From Rhynchonema sp. JSB1_4 (taxonomy: Eukaryota > Nematoda > Chromadorea > Monhysterida > Xyalidae), in contig JASAMV010000591.1 in assembly GCA_030248065.1 (NCBI GenBank), positions 26,394 through 90,393 on the forward strand: 64,000 bases of DNA, written 5' to 3'. Position numbers and translations under genes: made by a program. The notes under the pieces are model-generated. The model had not been told where the DNA came from. It ran no database searches and was given only the letters and a program-made list of their open reading frames with translations. Below, piece by piece: positions 1 through 12,100 of this stretch. Every line of letters starts with the position of its first letter. The first letter of the stretch is position 1.

Positions 1-230
1 CCACCCAGTCACGTGTGTAACCATATACGCGGCCCTGTGAGTGTATGCACTATATATAAATGCCACAAAACAACAATTATGGCACCCAATATACCCATGG
101 TAGGGTCAGGTGATGTCAACAGCAGCAATTTTTATGCAAAAATAGCACTTTCAGAGCAAAAAAATAGAGAAATTTTCGAATTTTGAAATAATTAAAAAAT
201 TTTTTTTTAGCTTTTGGAACGAATGTTAAA
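1..230 (-). mobile_element. Truncated copy of the CAGTGGTT hAT-type MITE family
   Basis: Bases 1 to about 200 match, in reverse orientation and with small differences, the left half of the complete element at 20481-21194. Shared landmarks are a CATGGTAGGGTC-like block, the run reading AATTTTTATGCAAAAATAGC, and a following A/T-rich palindrome. The copy starts outside the window. Its inner end decays near base 230 without a recognisable terminal CCACTG, so it is either truncated or diverged. It encodes nothing. Confidence 0.7.
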
Positions 231-3200
231 GAAATTTTAGTTAAGAAAAATAAATTTAGAGCTGCCTCTTTCTCCTTGGCCGATTCACGACCCTCTTTTC
301 CGTCGCTGTGTAAAATTATGGGATAAAAAGATATTCAGTTTCATGCAGTTTCATCATGTGCATTATCATCGTTTTATGCCCATAGCATAGGGCATGTTTA
401 TTTCTTGTTGCTAATTTTGCTGGATTCAGCTCCTGAAATGTTAATTACGAAACCCCTCTGAAAACGATAACAGCTGCGGACGGGAAAGGCTAACTAAAAG
501 AACAAAGTTGTTTTTCACACAGCACCTCGTGACAACGAAAGTGGAGCTTTTGCGTTTTTGCTCATCTGTCGGATCAAGATTTGACTTGTTCCGGATTTGC
601 TGTGTTATTTGAGATCATCTTAGTCGTCATGTTTATTAATTGTTCTTTTGATCCGAATTTTGCCCAAAAGTGGGCTATTTTCACCCTCGGTTCTTATTTT
701 GCACGTGATTTGCGTGATATTAGGATGGTGTCAAATTGCAATAGATTGACAGTAATTGGCATATTTGTTTCTCTGAAAGGTAAAAGGCAAACTACGCCAA
801 CACGAGCCCGATTTCGGAGTTGGTGCACTAGCAAAACCAAAAGAAAGAGAAATCCTCATGCGCCACGTTGTATTCCACAACGTGTAACATTCCCTCCCAC
901 ATCAGCAGCCACGTATGAATGTTTCACCAGTCTAGCACCTTCGAAATCGGGCTCGTGTTGGCGTAGTGTTACTATACTCGGTAGCGGTATGCATATTATG
1001 TACACAGTGAAACATTTGTCATGACGAATTTCGATATAACATGGCCCGCGTTATAACGAACGACTATTGAAATTCTGCGACCATGTTTGAACCTAGTAAT
1101 TAAAACGATCCTCATTTAAACGTGGCAAAGCAACCGAAAAATTCATTTTATGTTTTGATCGATGACACCCTGATCTGAACGATTTTGGCAAGTTACTGCT
1201 GGTTAATACGCTGATGTTTCACACTGGTCCCGAAAAAGTAAACCATGAAATTTTTCACTTAGAGCACCTGGATGTTCCATGACCAGATAGGCCCGAATAC
1301 CGAACACACGAATCATTTCAGTTCGTTTTTATGCAGCATCAAGTGCGCATCGTTCTGGGAAAAAATGATTCGTATGTTCCAGTTTCGTGTTTTTTTCAAT
1401 TTTCAATGCAACTTTCCGAAATCCGAACATGCGAAACATTTTCTCTCCGGAACCGCGTGCACTAATCCTACATGCTCTATACAATCTCAAATGTTTCGTG
1501 TGTTCGGGTTTCGCGTCTGCAAATCTGGGCGTGCCCTTGCGTGGTGAATTCCGGTCGGCGGAAGGCGCATTCCCTCCGAGCAGAATGATGACGTCACGTC
1601 AGTCACACAACTGCGAGTCAGCTGTTATCATCAGAAAGTTTGTTGTACTCATGAACTTAGTTAATGATTATCTTATGACGAAGTCTGACTGTTTCCACAG
1701 TAACCAACCAGTTTTTCCAGTGTCGATTGAATAGGTCATATATAAGAAGTATCACAGTACAGTACTTCATCACTGACCACAAATGCTATACCCACACATA
1801 ATAAAAGCTTCATAGACCTGACATTATACACAGGATCTACCCACACAAACCCAGAGGACTCGATTGAAATTGATGTCTTCCAACGCAATACACCTGTTCA
1901 CACAGTAATCAAGCGTTATTCTGACGCGGCGATTGGACATGTCATAGAAAAGTAATGCAGTCAACCCTCTTTATAGTGACGTAAACGGGCGGACCAGGAC
2001 ACTTTTGTCACATAAAATCCAAACCCGCACAGAAAAACCCCCCCAAACCCAACCACCACGCCCAACACGCCCCGCCCCCCACCCACGACAAACTATATAA
2101 AGGAATTTTCACTACAAAGAATTTACAAGGTGTTCACACTGGGCATGTTTTGCACGTGACGAGACATTTCGTTGAAATGCGGAACCGAGCGTTTTGTGGA
2201 TCATGAATGTGCTTTGAACCACATCCGACGTAAAATTGCAGAAACAGCGGCACAATACCAGAAAATATACAAAAATTCCTGGAAAGCTTGAATTCCATTT
2301 TCCCTCATTTGTGCCCACTGCTAGACCATTTTTGACGCTTGACCTTGATGGCTCAGATCTTTATCACTATAAGGAGAGCGGTTTCAGTGCCTAAGGTACC
2401 GTTCAGAAGGCAAAGTGTCTCACTATTATGCAATAATGGGTGGAATTTTCGAAACGGTGTAAATGTCAGTTGGGCGTAAAGGTCTGCGTAAGCTCGATCG
2501 AGAGCTCGGTCGGTATAGCTCGGTGTAAACATGAAACATTGCCTGCTGTCCCCTTTCATTCTTATATGCAGACTTATCATAGCATCGGTGCGATCAATGA
2601 GCTCGACCTGAATTCCCATAGCCCTGAATGATCTATTCGTAATGTTTCTGCTTCTGGACAATATGCTTCTTTAACCACTCTTTTGAATACTAACCCTAAA
2701 GCCTTCGGTCTCAATTCGAAACGTTATTGCATGCCGTTGATTCTTCGGATGAAGGATTTTGAAACTTGTGGGCTCATTGAGAATGCAGATTTCGGTTCTT
2801 GCTGCATGTTAATTTTTTGAGAAATTGATCGTGACAGGAACGATATTAATTTTCAGAGTGCACATGTTTATAAAACATGTGTCATAACCATGAGATTAGT
2901 GCACTGGTTTGCATGTCCGCACAAAATCGTCGAAATTGCGCACGTTTTCCAACTTGGTGATCGGATCGGTCCTGCCTTGGTCACGTGACTTTTTTGAATT
3001 GACGATATTTGCTTGAGCCACCAATTACGACCAGCTTGGAGGTTGTTCGAGGACCAAAAATGAACAACTTTTACGCTGGTCAAAATTTGTGGCCACAGTA
3101 AATCTCGTAATGTCCTTCAGTGCAAAAATAATCACCCGACAAGGTAAGTCCGATGCGATCACCAAGTTTGTTGTCGCTCTAACTGTCAAAACGAATAACT

Positions 3201-4008
3201 TATTGCGCATCATATGTTATGACAAGCGTTTGTTTTACCCGGAAGTGTATGTACATACATAATCAGTGAGCACTCATGTGGTAACTGGTGACTAAGCAGC
3301 TCCGTTAATCTTTCATTATTGCCTGCGTGTTTTAATCACTCCCCCTCATGCCAAGTGGAGGTCCAGGCGTGCTGTAGACTTTAGATTGGCTGTGGGCCTC
3401 AAGAGGTTGGTCTCAGACTTGGCGTTTGAAACACTCTTCATTGCGTCTCTGGGCCTTTTCGGAAACCAGACATTCAACCTGCGTTGGCATACAGTAGGTT
3501 GACCGACCGTGTTTGCTGTACTAGAAACCCCCTTTCAATAGAAGCCCCCGAAAGAGCATGGCAAAAAATAAAAGTCTATGACTCCTATTAGAAGGAATAC
3601 GGCATTATATGGATCTCACAATGCACAGGACATTTCCCGGAAAGGGGTAGCTACATTAGTGTCACGTGGGTGTACGATTAATCTGCGAACAGAACTTAAC
3701 AGGCAGCAGATGTCGAGGAAATTGAGCACATGATCAACTTGACGTTCGCACGTGAACTACATACAAGCGCTACATCGATGACTCCGTTGTTGTTTTTCGT
3801 TCTGAAGAGAACATTGAACCATACATTTAACAGGCAGCATTTTGTGACTTTCCCACGTCCAAGCACGCACCAGGTCACACGCGTGCGATAGTTAAGCAAA
3901 AAGTTGTTTTAAGCACGTGCACGCAAATTAATCGTGTACCCGCGTGCGCACTAGTGCAGCTACCCCTTATGGAAATGTACCGTAGGTCTATGCCGCGGGT
4001 GTCGCGGT
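231..4008. other. Spacer with no supported gene
   Basis: The reading frames here are short, have no splice-consistent partners and resemble no family I know. Bases 3066-3081 carry the core AACTTTTACGCTGGTC, which recurs in a foldback element near 35.0 kb and again near 56.34 kb, so part of the stretch is old transposon sequence. A C-rich patch lies at 2030-2090. I see nothing else. Confidence 0.5.
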
Positions 4009-4510
4009 CAGGGTTGGGCAAAAAACGTTTTTTTTAAAAAAAATCGTTTTTTTTTTAAAAAACGTTTTTTTTTAAAACGCCCAGATGACCAAAATATGCC
4101 CCCCAAAAAATTGGAAAACGTTCATGTTGGGAAGAAAACGTGGTTAAATGAAGTAATTCTATGTGTTCTGAGGCAAAATAAACGGGTTTCAACCCTTTTC
4201 TAGCGAGTTGTTAAGATCCCATATCAGACCCGCATCATGGGACCAACTTTGGCCGGGGTCATCACTGAAAGTCAAACTCCGTATATCGACGTATCTCGAC
4301 AAAGTAAAAATTGGTCGAAAATTTTTTGAAAAAATGGGACAAAAAATTGATTTTCCTTGATAATGAGGGTACTTTCCCTGAAAAATCAGGGAAAATCAAG
4401 GAAATTCAGGATTTAAAAAAAAACGAAAAACGACCCAGGCGTTTTTTTTTTGAAAAGAAACGTCGTTTTTTTTTAAGAAAAAACGCCGTCGTTTTTTTTG
4501 CCCAACCCTG
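4009..4510. mobile_element. hAT-type MITE, family A, complete with 8 bp target duplication
   Basis: The element begins CAGGGTTGGGCAAAAAACG and ends with the inverse, GCCCAACCCTG. It is flanked by a perfect 8 bp duplication, GTCGCGGT, at 4001-4008 and 4511-4518. Inside each end is a long palindromic alternation of T and A runs. The roughly 350 bp centre is single copy and non-coding. An 8 bp duplication with CAG...CTG ends is the hallmark of the hAT superfamily; that it is mobilised in trans is inferred. A second copy in opposite orientation lies at 56508-57005. Confidence 0.92.
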
Positions 4511-4864
4511 GTCGCGGTAGGCGATAGAGCACCTGGTGCCCGTCATCATGTGATGAAAACTCGGATACATCGCAGTGCACTTCGCTCATTGGAGGGCCCG
4601 CAGCCTAGACACAGTTCTGTTACAATGTAGCATTGGAAAAATTTCCGAATTCCCCTCACTCAAAAGTTTGGGCAAGTCCACGACTGACCGCAACATCGAC
4701 GTTGGTTTTCACTATTGGATCTCCAGTGTGTCATTTTAATTTTCTGCCTCCTGTAATTATGAATGCGTAATGCAGTATAACTGTGAAGCAGAAGCTCACC
4801 TGATACCAAAATCCATTTGTTTTGCTTTCAGAGTGCCAGTCAGCACTAATACTCATTCAAAAAC

Positions 4865-5125
4865 ATGCCGGCACGAGTGATCCTGGTGATTCTGGTGTTT
4901 GTCGTTTGCCATGGCGAATGTTCGAAGCGACTACCAATGTTCAATCGATGGATCCAACATGCGCTGACCGACGGTGACCTGTTTGTGACGAACGATGTCG
5001 AGCTGTACAGAGATTTCGCGCAGACCATTCTGAAGAATTGTGATCTGCTGATCAATTTGCTGGAAAGAACTAACATCTTCAGACTGATCTGTGAGAGAAA
5101 GATCGGCCGCATGCGATACGGCTGA
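4865..5125 (+). CDS. Hypothetical short secreted protein (86 aa)
   Basis: A single uninterrupted frame opens with a convincing signal peptide: Met-Pro-Ala-Arg, then a hydrophobic stretch VILVILVFVVCHG and a likely cleavage near residue 18-20. The mature part is about 66 residues, rich in Arg, Leu and Asn, with few cysteines. A good splice acceptor (TTTGCTTTCAG) lies about 34 bases upstream, which would fit a 5' UTR intron or trans-splicing; that is inference. A possible poly(A) signal (AATAAA) lies at about 5456-5461. I recognise no family. The signal peptide and upstream acceptor are the only support, so a chance frame is possible. Confidence 0.45.
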   Translation: MPARVILVILVFVVCHGECSKRLPMFNRWIQHALTDGDLFVTNDVELYRDFAQTILKNCDLLINLLERTNIFRLICERKIGRMRYG

Positions 5126-5259
5126 TAATTTGATGTGAAATTGCGCCATCTGCAGATGTGTCCCCAGGTAACAAATTAGACGCAAGTGTTGTACACGTAT
5201 CATCCTATTATATTTACCCAGTTTCGTGTCTGCGTCCTGGCGACAACAATGTGCACATA

Positions 5260-6139
5260 CCTATATGCATATATACAGTAGGTAATACAGGGCTTGCCAT
5301 TGTGTAGCCGTTTCTGACAGACTGACTTACAGTTGTGAACGTATGTAGGTAATAGAGCACATGTGTGGGGAAGTTAGGAAACCGATTTTTTTATTATGTC
5401 GATCGATTGGATCTTAGGAACATCGGGGTATGCCATTATTGCACACAGTTACTCTGAATAAAAAAAGAAGTTGCTTCGTTATTAATCGCACAGCTAATAA
5501 TGATCTTCTGGCGGCTGTGTCCCGAAGGGTAATAATCGTAACGACTCGATAACGATAATTTCCATCAGATATTGTTCTCTTTTATTATTTGAAAGGTAGA
5601 TTTATTTCAATGTATTTCAATGAAAAAACAAAAATACAGTATTATTCTTTCCTTGCACAGGTTTTATTTCTCCCACGATTAAAACAACTTTTAACCAGTC
5701 ACAAATCACACATAACGTATATTCTCATTCTTAAATAATTTAAACATTATGGTATCTGAACATGCGTGTAAGTGAGTGTTTCAGTAGCAGTACACAATCA
5801 GACAGTTGGGAAGCGATCTTATCTGGAGTTTATCGGTAGATACACATACACTTTAAAACATATAATTGGGTAGTTCAGCAATAAATAATAAACATTTGGT
5901 GCAGAATCGAACGAAGCTTTCTTGATCAGCCGTTTTAACAACAGGCGGATTCAGATGGACCGAACCCAATCGTTACTGGCTTAAAATAGTATGAAAGCCA
6001 ATGCCCACAATCACAAGTGCAATTTGCCAAAAGCACAATATTACGGAACTGTGTGATAACCTATCAAGTTTCGGATGAAGCCCAAAAACTGCAACTTGCA
6101 TACTGTGATGTGCATGATTGTTTGTGATCAAAGCCAAGC
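5260..6139. other. Spacer downstream of the MAGUK gene
   Basis: AT-rich DNA between the small secreted frame on the plus strand and the stop codon of the MAGUK gene on the minus strand. It probably holds both 3' untranslated regions, because the two genes converge here. I see no further coding sequence or structured element. Confidence 0.4.
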
Positions 6140-9100
6140 CTAAGCCTTGGTCGATGCCTGATTCACCCAAGTGGCAGGCACCCACTGCGGCTGTGTGTCC
6201 AGTTGATGGATTATGAATCGGAGTTCCTTAAACGACCGATCTCCATCAATATTGACAATGATCCGATCAAAATAGTGTCCGTACTCGGATTCTTGCAGTT
6301 TGGCCTCGGTGATGATGTCACGCAGTTGTTCGTCCTGCAACGTCAGCTACTCTATGAGAAAACTGTGCGGTTTGTAAACAACACAACAGAGTGTACTTTT
6401 TTGAAAGTTTCACCGGCCAGAGGTGTCCGCACCGACAAGGCCTGGCACCGACTGTGTAAACAGACCGAAACGGACAAAATTCACAGCCGTTACCTCATTG
6501 TTGGTCCACATGCCAGGCTTTCAGGCAAATTATGTGTTGGTATAGTAAATTTCTAAATTCGCTGCCGCACACTAAAATACGCCCCGTAGTTAATGTCCAC
6601 GTATAAACCCGAAAGTTAACCAGTTCTGAAACATTGCGCACAGCTGCACGGCTGGCTGGCAAGCTGCACGTGTTTCAACGGTTGATTTTCGGGTTTATAT
6701 CTGGACATTAACTACGGGGCGTATTTTAGTGTGCGGCAGCGAATTTGGACATTTACTATACAATGTGTGACACTTACGAAAGGGTGGAGTGGAGAGTTGG
6801 GCGGAGAGCTGAGTGGAAGGTTGGGTGGAAAGTTCACTGAAAAGTTCGGTGGAAAGTTCAGTGGAATGGCTGGTAACGTTGAAACATTGCACACGTTGTA
6901 GAGTGACGTGTGTTTTTGTGAGGGGCAGTACTCGCGTGAACAATAATCAGGGTTGTTTTAAAAAAAATTTTATTATCGAACTTTTTTTTAACTTTCTTGA
7001 ATTTTAAAAAAAAATTTTAAGATTAACTTTTTTTTTATTCCGGACCACAAAAATTTCGGTTCTCAATGTGAAAAATTGTCGAAATTTTTTGTAAGTATAT
7101 TTGATTGTGCTAGAGAGTATAGGAATAGTTGACACCGACCACTTGTGTTCACAAATGGGCAGTAGCGAGGTGATATTTTTACGATGAGCCAGACAACGTG
7201 ACAATTCGCGTTGGGGGTAGTCTGTCCACCATATGTACCACCTACATACATAGATTGTAGTATGAAAAGCGAAGGCGTGTCACGGTAAAGGTAAATAATA
7301 GGAGCATTTTTTTAGCAAAGTTACATGAAAACAGCTACATAACTCCCGCGGCTTTGAAACGATAATTTTAGATTTCAAGCAGATTTGACTTGCTGGAAGA
7401 ACTGAGTGCGCACATAATGACGGCTGCTTAGGTAGTTTAGCAGAGCCACGGATTGCCTAACGTTGTAATGACATTGTACCGATGCGAAATACACGCGCGC
7501 CTGTGTTGTGCAAACCCAGTTTGGTTGGGAGGTGTGGCGTTTCCAATGTTTTTGCGTAGCGAAATGGAACGCTAGCCTTCCACCCAACTTTCCACTGAAC
7601 ATTCCACTTCAAGCTTTTCCACTGTAAATTCCACACAACTTTCCACTGAACTTTCCACTCAACTCTCCACTCCACCGTTATGAATATCAGCCGATGTCTC
7701 CGAAGATGAACAACCTGCAAACCTTGACGTTATGTTGCCCTTCGCGTTGTTTCTGCACCCTGAGTTGTTGCAATGAAGGCGGTGAAATGAACACAACGTA
7801 CGGCATTAATGTGGTGGCTCGAAGCGATTTCAGAGCCTGAAACGTTGCAATCTCATTTTGTCTTATTTAATGACGCAAGTCTTGGCGTTTCCACATGCAA
7901 AAAAACAAAAAAGCTGTCTTCCGGTCAGAACACCCTAAATCTGAATAGAATTACCTAGCAAGTGTTGTAATATTTCAAAACCGGCTCAACTAGATTGTAC
8001 AGATAGATGGCCACGGTGTTTCAGTTCCGAATGTCTTCGTTATATAAGTCGATCATCGTTCAAAAGCGGTTAAAGCCTCGTGGTTTCACACTTGAGAATG
8101 TTGCGTTTCGCAAATAATTGATCACAATTAACAAACGTTTCCAAGAAGACAACAATGGAACTGGCCTGAGGCTTGAGGGTGAGCACACAGGTGCGTCCCT
8201 TCGCCACAACCCTTTGTATGGCTTCATAGCTGGTTCCATAGTAATGTTTCTCGAATTCACCCCATTCAACGAATTTGGCCAATTTCGTGTCGTCCAGGAA
8301 TCGTTGTTTGGTGACGAAATGGTAGTGAACACCGTCCTGCTCGCCGGCACGACGCTGACGTGTGGTGTCTGAACAAGAGGTCATTTATAGCCTGAAATTT
8401 TAGCTTGTAAGTTCCGACATTACCTCCGCCTCAGCAACAGGGCTCAGTCTACATACATACATATGTTTTTCCGTTCGATGATCTTTTCGCACTGACTCTC
8501 CGACAAGTACGTGTAGTTTTAAAACCACACATCAAAGTGTACATATGTTTGTAATTTCGCTATATACGCAATATTTTGTGAAAATCTCCGAACAACACCT
8601 ACGAGGCACGACTGTTGCGTATTTTTCCGGATCCGACTCGATCAGCCGGTGTCTGAGCTCCATGCAGCCAACATGCGGTGGACCGACCAACACAACTGGA
8701 CGCTTACGACGACTGCGGGACAGGTATTGCGACACCTCTTCATATGTGAGGATATCTGGAGCATTAGTTTTTTTTAAGGTTGACAAAGCGCAAACCATTA
8801 AAGGGCTCGGGACACAACCGAAGGAAGGGCAGCAGAGCGCAGTGTTATACATCGTTCGAAAGCACTGTTACAGCATATGTCACGCACAAATGTTAAGCTC
8901 CTTAGAGATTTGCTATCTCTTGGTAGAACGACTTCTCGTTCCAGAGAAAAGTGAATTTTTTCACAACTTGAAACGACCGGTGCAGAAACCCCAAATAAGT
9001 TGAAAGTCAAGTAACACGAGGATAGGATTACAACAGCTTCTGGATAACTTATCATGGGAACTTCAGTCGCTCAAAGCATTGCTTCACTCGGTGAGGGTGC

Positions 9101-12100
9101 GAAATGTTCCAAAAATCGGCCACGTTGTTCGAAAACACAAGTTTGTCTCTAAATTTTGAGGCTGCGCTTTGTGTTGCAGAAATGAAAATGCAATAGAAAA
9201 ATAGAGCATTTTCGAAAGTACCAGAAAATAAGGTTTTTAAATTTGGAAACACTCAGATAGCGGCGTGACAGGCCGAAAAAGACCTAAAAATTGCCACTAA
9301 ACTGCATAGTTGCATTCATTGACGGAAATGTGATGTAAATAAGCCACGTATTGTATTGCATTGGAAACGAGAAAGTCAGATAAACGCACAGTCCAACAAT
9401 CTAGGTAAGTTTCAAGACTTCAAACCCCATGGTCCGGCTGCTGCAGCCACGCCAGCCTGGATAAGATATTTGGCTATAAGTCGTTACTGTTAAAGATTAT
9501 TGCACATTTGATAACATCAAACGATGTAGCTTTAACGCAGCTATCGAACGATATATAACATGCCCATACTACCTCTTACTATGGACAAGAAACGGTCAAA
9601 ATTCCGAAATCGCACACGGTGACGTGACGGTTCATTCCAGAATCGTCAAAAAAGCAATTTTTTAACCACTGCCCTTAAGCGTAAGAATTTATTGGGGCTT
9701 GTTATATATCATTCGAAAGCTACTCCTGAGATACATTGTTTGGTGCTGTCACATTTACAATAGCTCTTAACAATAAGCATTTATAGCTGAATATCATATT
9801 CAGGTTAGTATGGCTGCCCCGAGAGATCTGTAGACCTTGGGGTCTTCGGACCTTGATAGGTTGTTAAACCAGACGTTTCTCTCACTTTTTTGTTTCGAAT
9901 CCGATACAATCTGTGGCCTTTATGTGTCACAATTCTGGCGATGAATGTAACCACCTAATTTGGCGGCAATTTAATGGATTTTTAGGCCTGTCACGGAGCC
10001 AGCCACGAGTTAAAAAATTGAAAAACCTTATTTTCTGGTACTTTCGACGATGCTGTATTTCCCCATTGTATTCTTATTTCCGCAGCGTAAAGCGTGGCCT
10101 CAAAATTTAGGGACAAACTTGTGCTCTCGAAAAATATGGCCGATTTTTGGAACGTTTCGCACCCTCACCGTGTGAAGCAATGCTTTGAGCGATTGAAGTT
10201 GTGATCGTAAGTTATTCAGAAGCTGTTGTAATCTTATCCACGTGTTACTTGACCTTCAACTCATTTGGAATTTCTGCACCGGTCGTTCCAATTTGTGCAA
10301 AAATTCACTTTTTTCTGGAACGAAAAGTCGCTCTACCAAGAGATAGCAAATCTCCAAGGAGCTTAAAATTTGTGCGTGACATAGGCCGTCGGAATGCTTT
10401 CCAACGGTATGTAACAATATGTCCTGCTACCCTTCCTTCGGTTATGTCCCGAGCCCTTTAAAGAACTTAAAAAATTACCATTAGCAGGAACGTTCGCATC
10501 ATCCGTCATGACGTCGCCGTTCAGCTGTGAAACATCAGTCTGCTTGCCATTTGGTGCACTGCCTATGTGCGTCAATTTAGTACTTCGTTGGTTCTTCGGT
10601 GGTTTCCTAGAGCGACGGGCGCATAGCAGACTGAAAAATAACCAATGAACAGATTTATCTGATGGCCAAGTTGTTTTCGGATAATTTAATTGTGTCTTCG
10701 TTTAGTCCAACAATAGTGTTGTTTTCCAACCTCGATCCACCCCCGTCAGTGCTCTGTTCATCCGTGCTCGGGCGATGTCTCAACGTCGAGTGTTCGGCAA
10801 GCAACTCGCGGGTGTAGATTTCACGTCTGAATCAAATATTATTCTGTTCTTTTGGTATAATGGGGTTAATTTTCTTTGGTTGTTCCTCCAACTCACTGCG
10901 TTTGAAAGGCAGCACTTGGCACCAGGCCAGCCAGTGACGTCATCGGGTCATCGCCCTCGCGATATGCTTGCCACCAGTTCTCATCCTTCATTGATATGAT
11001 GTGCAGGATGTCGCCTTTTTGAAATTTCAACGCCAATTCTTTGCACGGCACGTAGATGTCGTCCTGAAATGCGAGATTTCCTGACAATAATTACAGCATG
11101 AAAAGCTTTTCTTACCCAACATGTAGCCATTTTTCACACTGAATTGGGTAATTTTAAAAAGTACACGCAAAGTGTAAACGTCAACTCACATCCGGTTCGT
11201 AGTCAAACAGCGCCCGCATATGACGCACTGGTTGATTCAGATCGTCCTCCCCGCCCACGTCCACTGGTTGTTCACGATTTGGCAACAGAACAAATGTAAT
11301 TTGGCCGGACATATTGCGCTGAAATGGCCCACTTCGCGGACTAGATTTACACTTTGAAATCTTTGTAGATCCCAGAACTTTTGACTCTAGCGTATAAAAA
11401 CGGATGGAGGAGTAAAATTGTAACAAATCAGTGATCTCACCAGCAGGTCGCACACTTGATTCACACTTTTGCCCCTGAGGTCGTGACCCTGTACTTCAAG
11501 CAGCTCGTCGCCTTCGGAGATCAGGCCAGATTTGTACGCGACTCCGCCCCTGACAATGCGACCAATCACGATCCGTCCCTCGCCATCCACTGAACGCACG
11601 GTTGCACCCTGAAAACGGTTCGTGGTTGAACGTATGATGCAGTTGAAATTGTGAACTGAAAAACAATGAGCAATATTCGCCGTCTCAGAAAGTTGGAACT
11701 CACCAAATAACTGTCGTCAGGTTTATAAAGTCGAACAATTCTCAAGTTTCCCTGATATTCAGGCGGTCCACCTGTGAGCGGTGTTTCTTTCAGGCCATAG
11801 AACGGTTCGGCTGAGTTGGCGGTAGAAGTTGACGGCGACTCACTGTGCATTACGTCAACTGCAACGTCAAAGTATTAAGTGCACAGGGGCAGTAGCAGTT
11901 GTTTAAGACATTTTTCACATTGCACGAGCAATCTTAGGAAAATTTATACGCAGACAGCCTAAATACAGTAGGTGCAAAGCGTGTGCTGAGGTAATCACAC
12001 TCTCGGTGTAAATGTTCAAAAACGACACAATTTTGCCACAGTCCACCAACCAAGTTTATCATGCGTGTCCATCACGTTCTGCACGTGGGACTTTTCCAGA

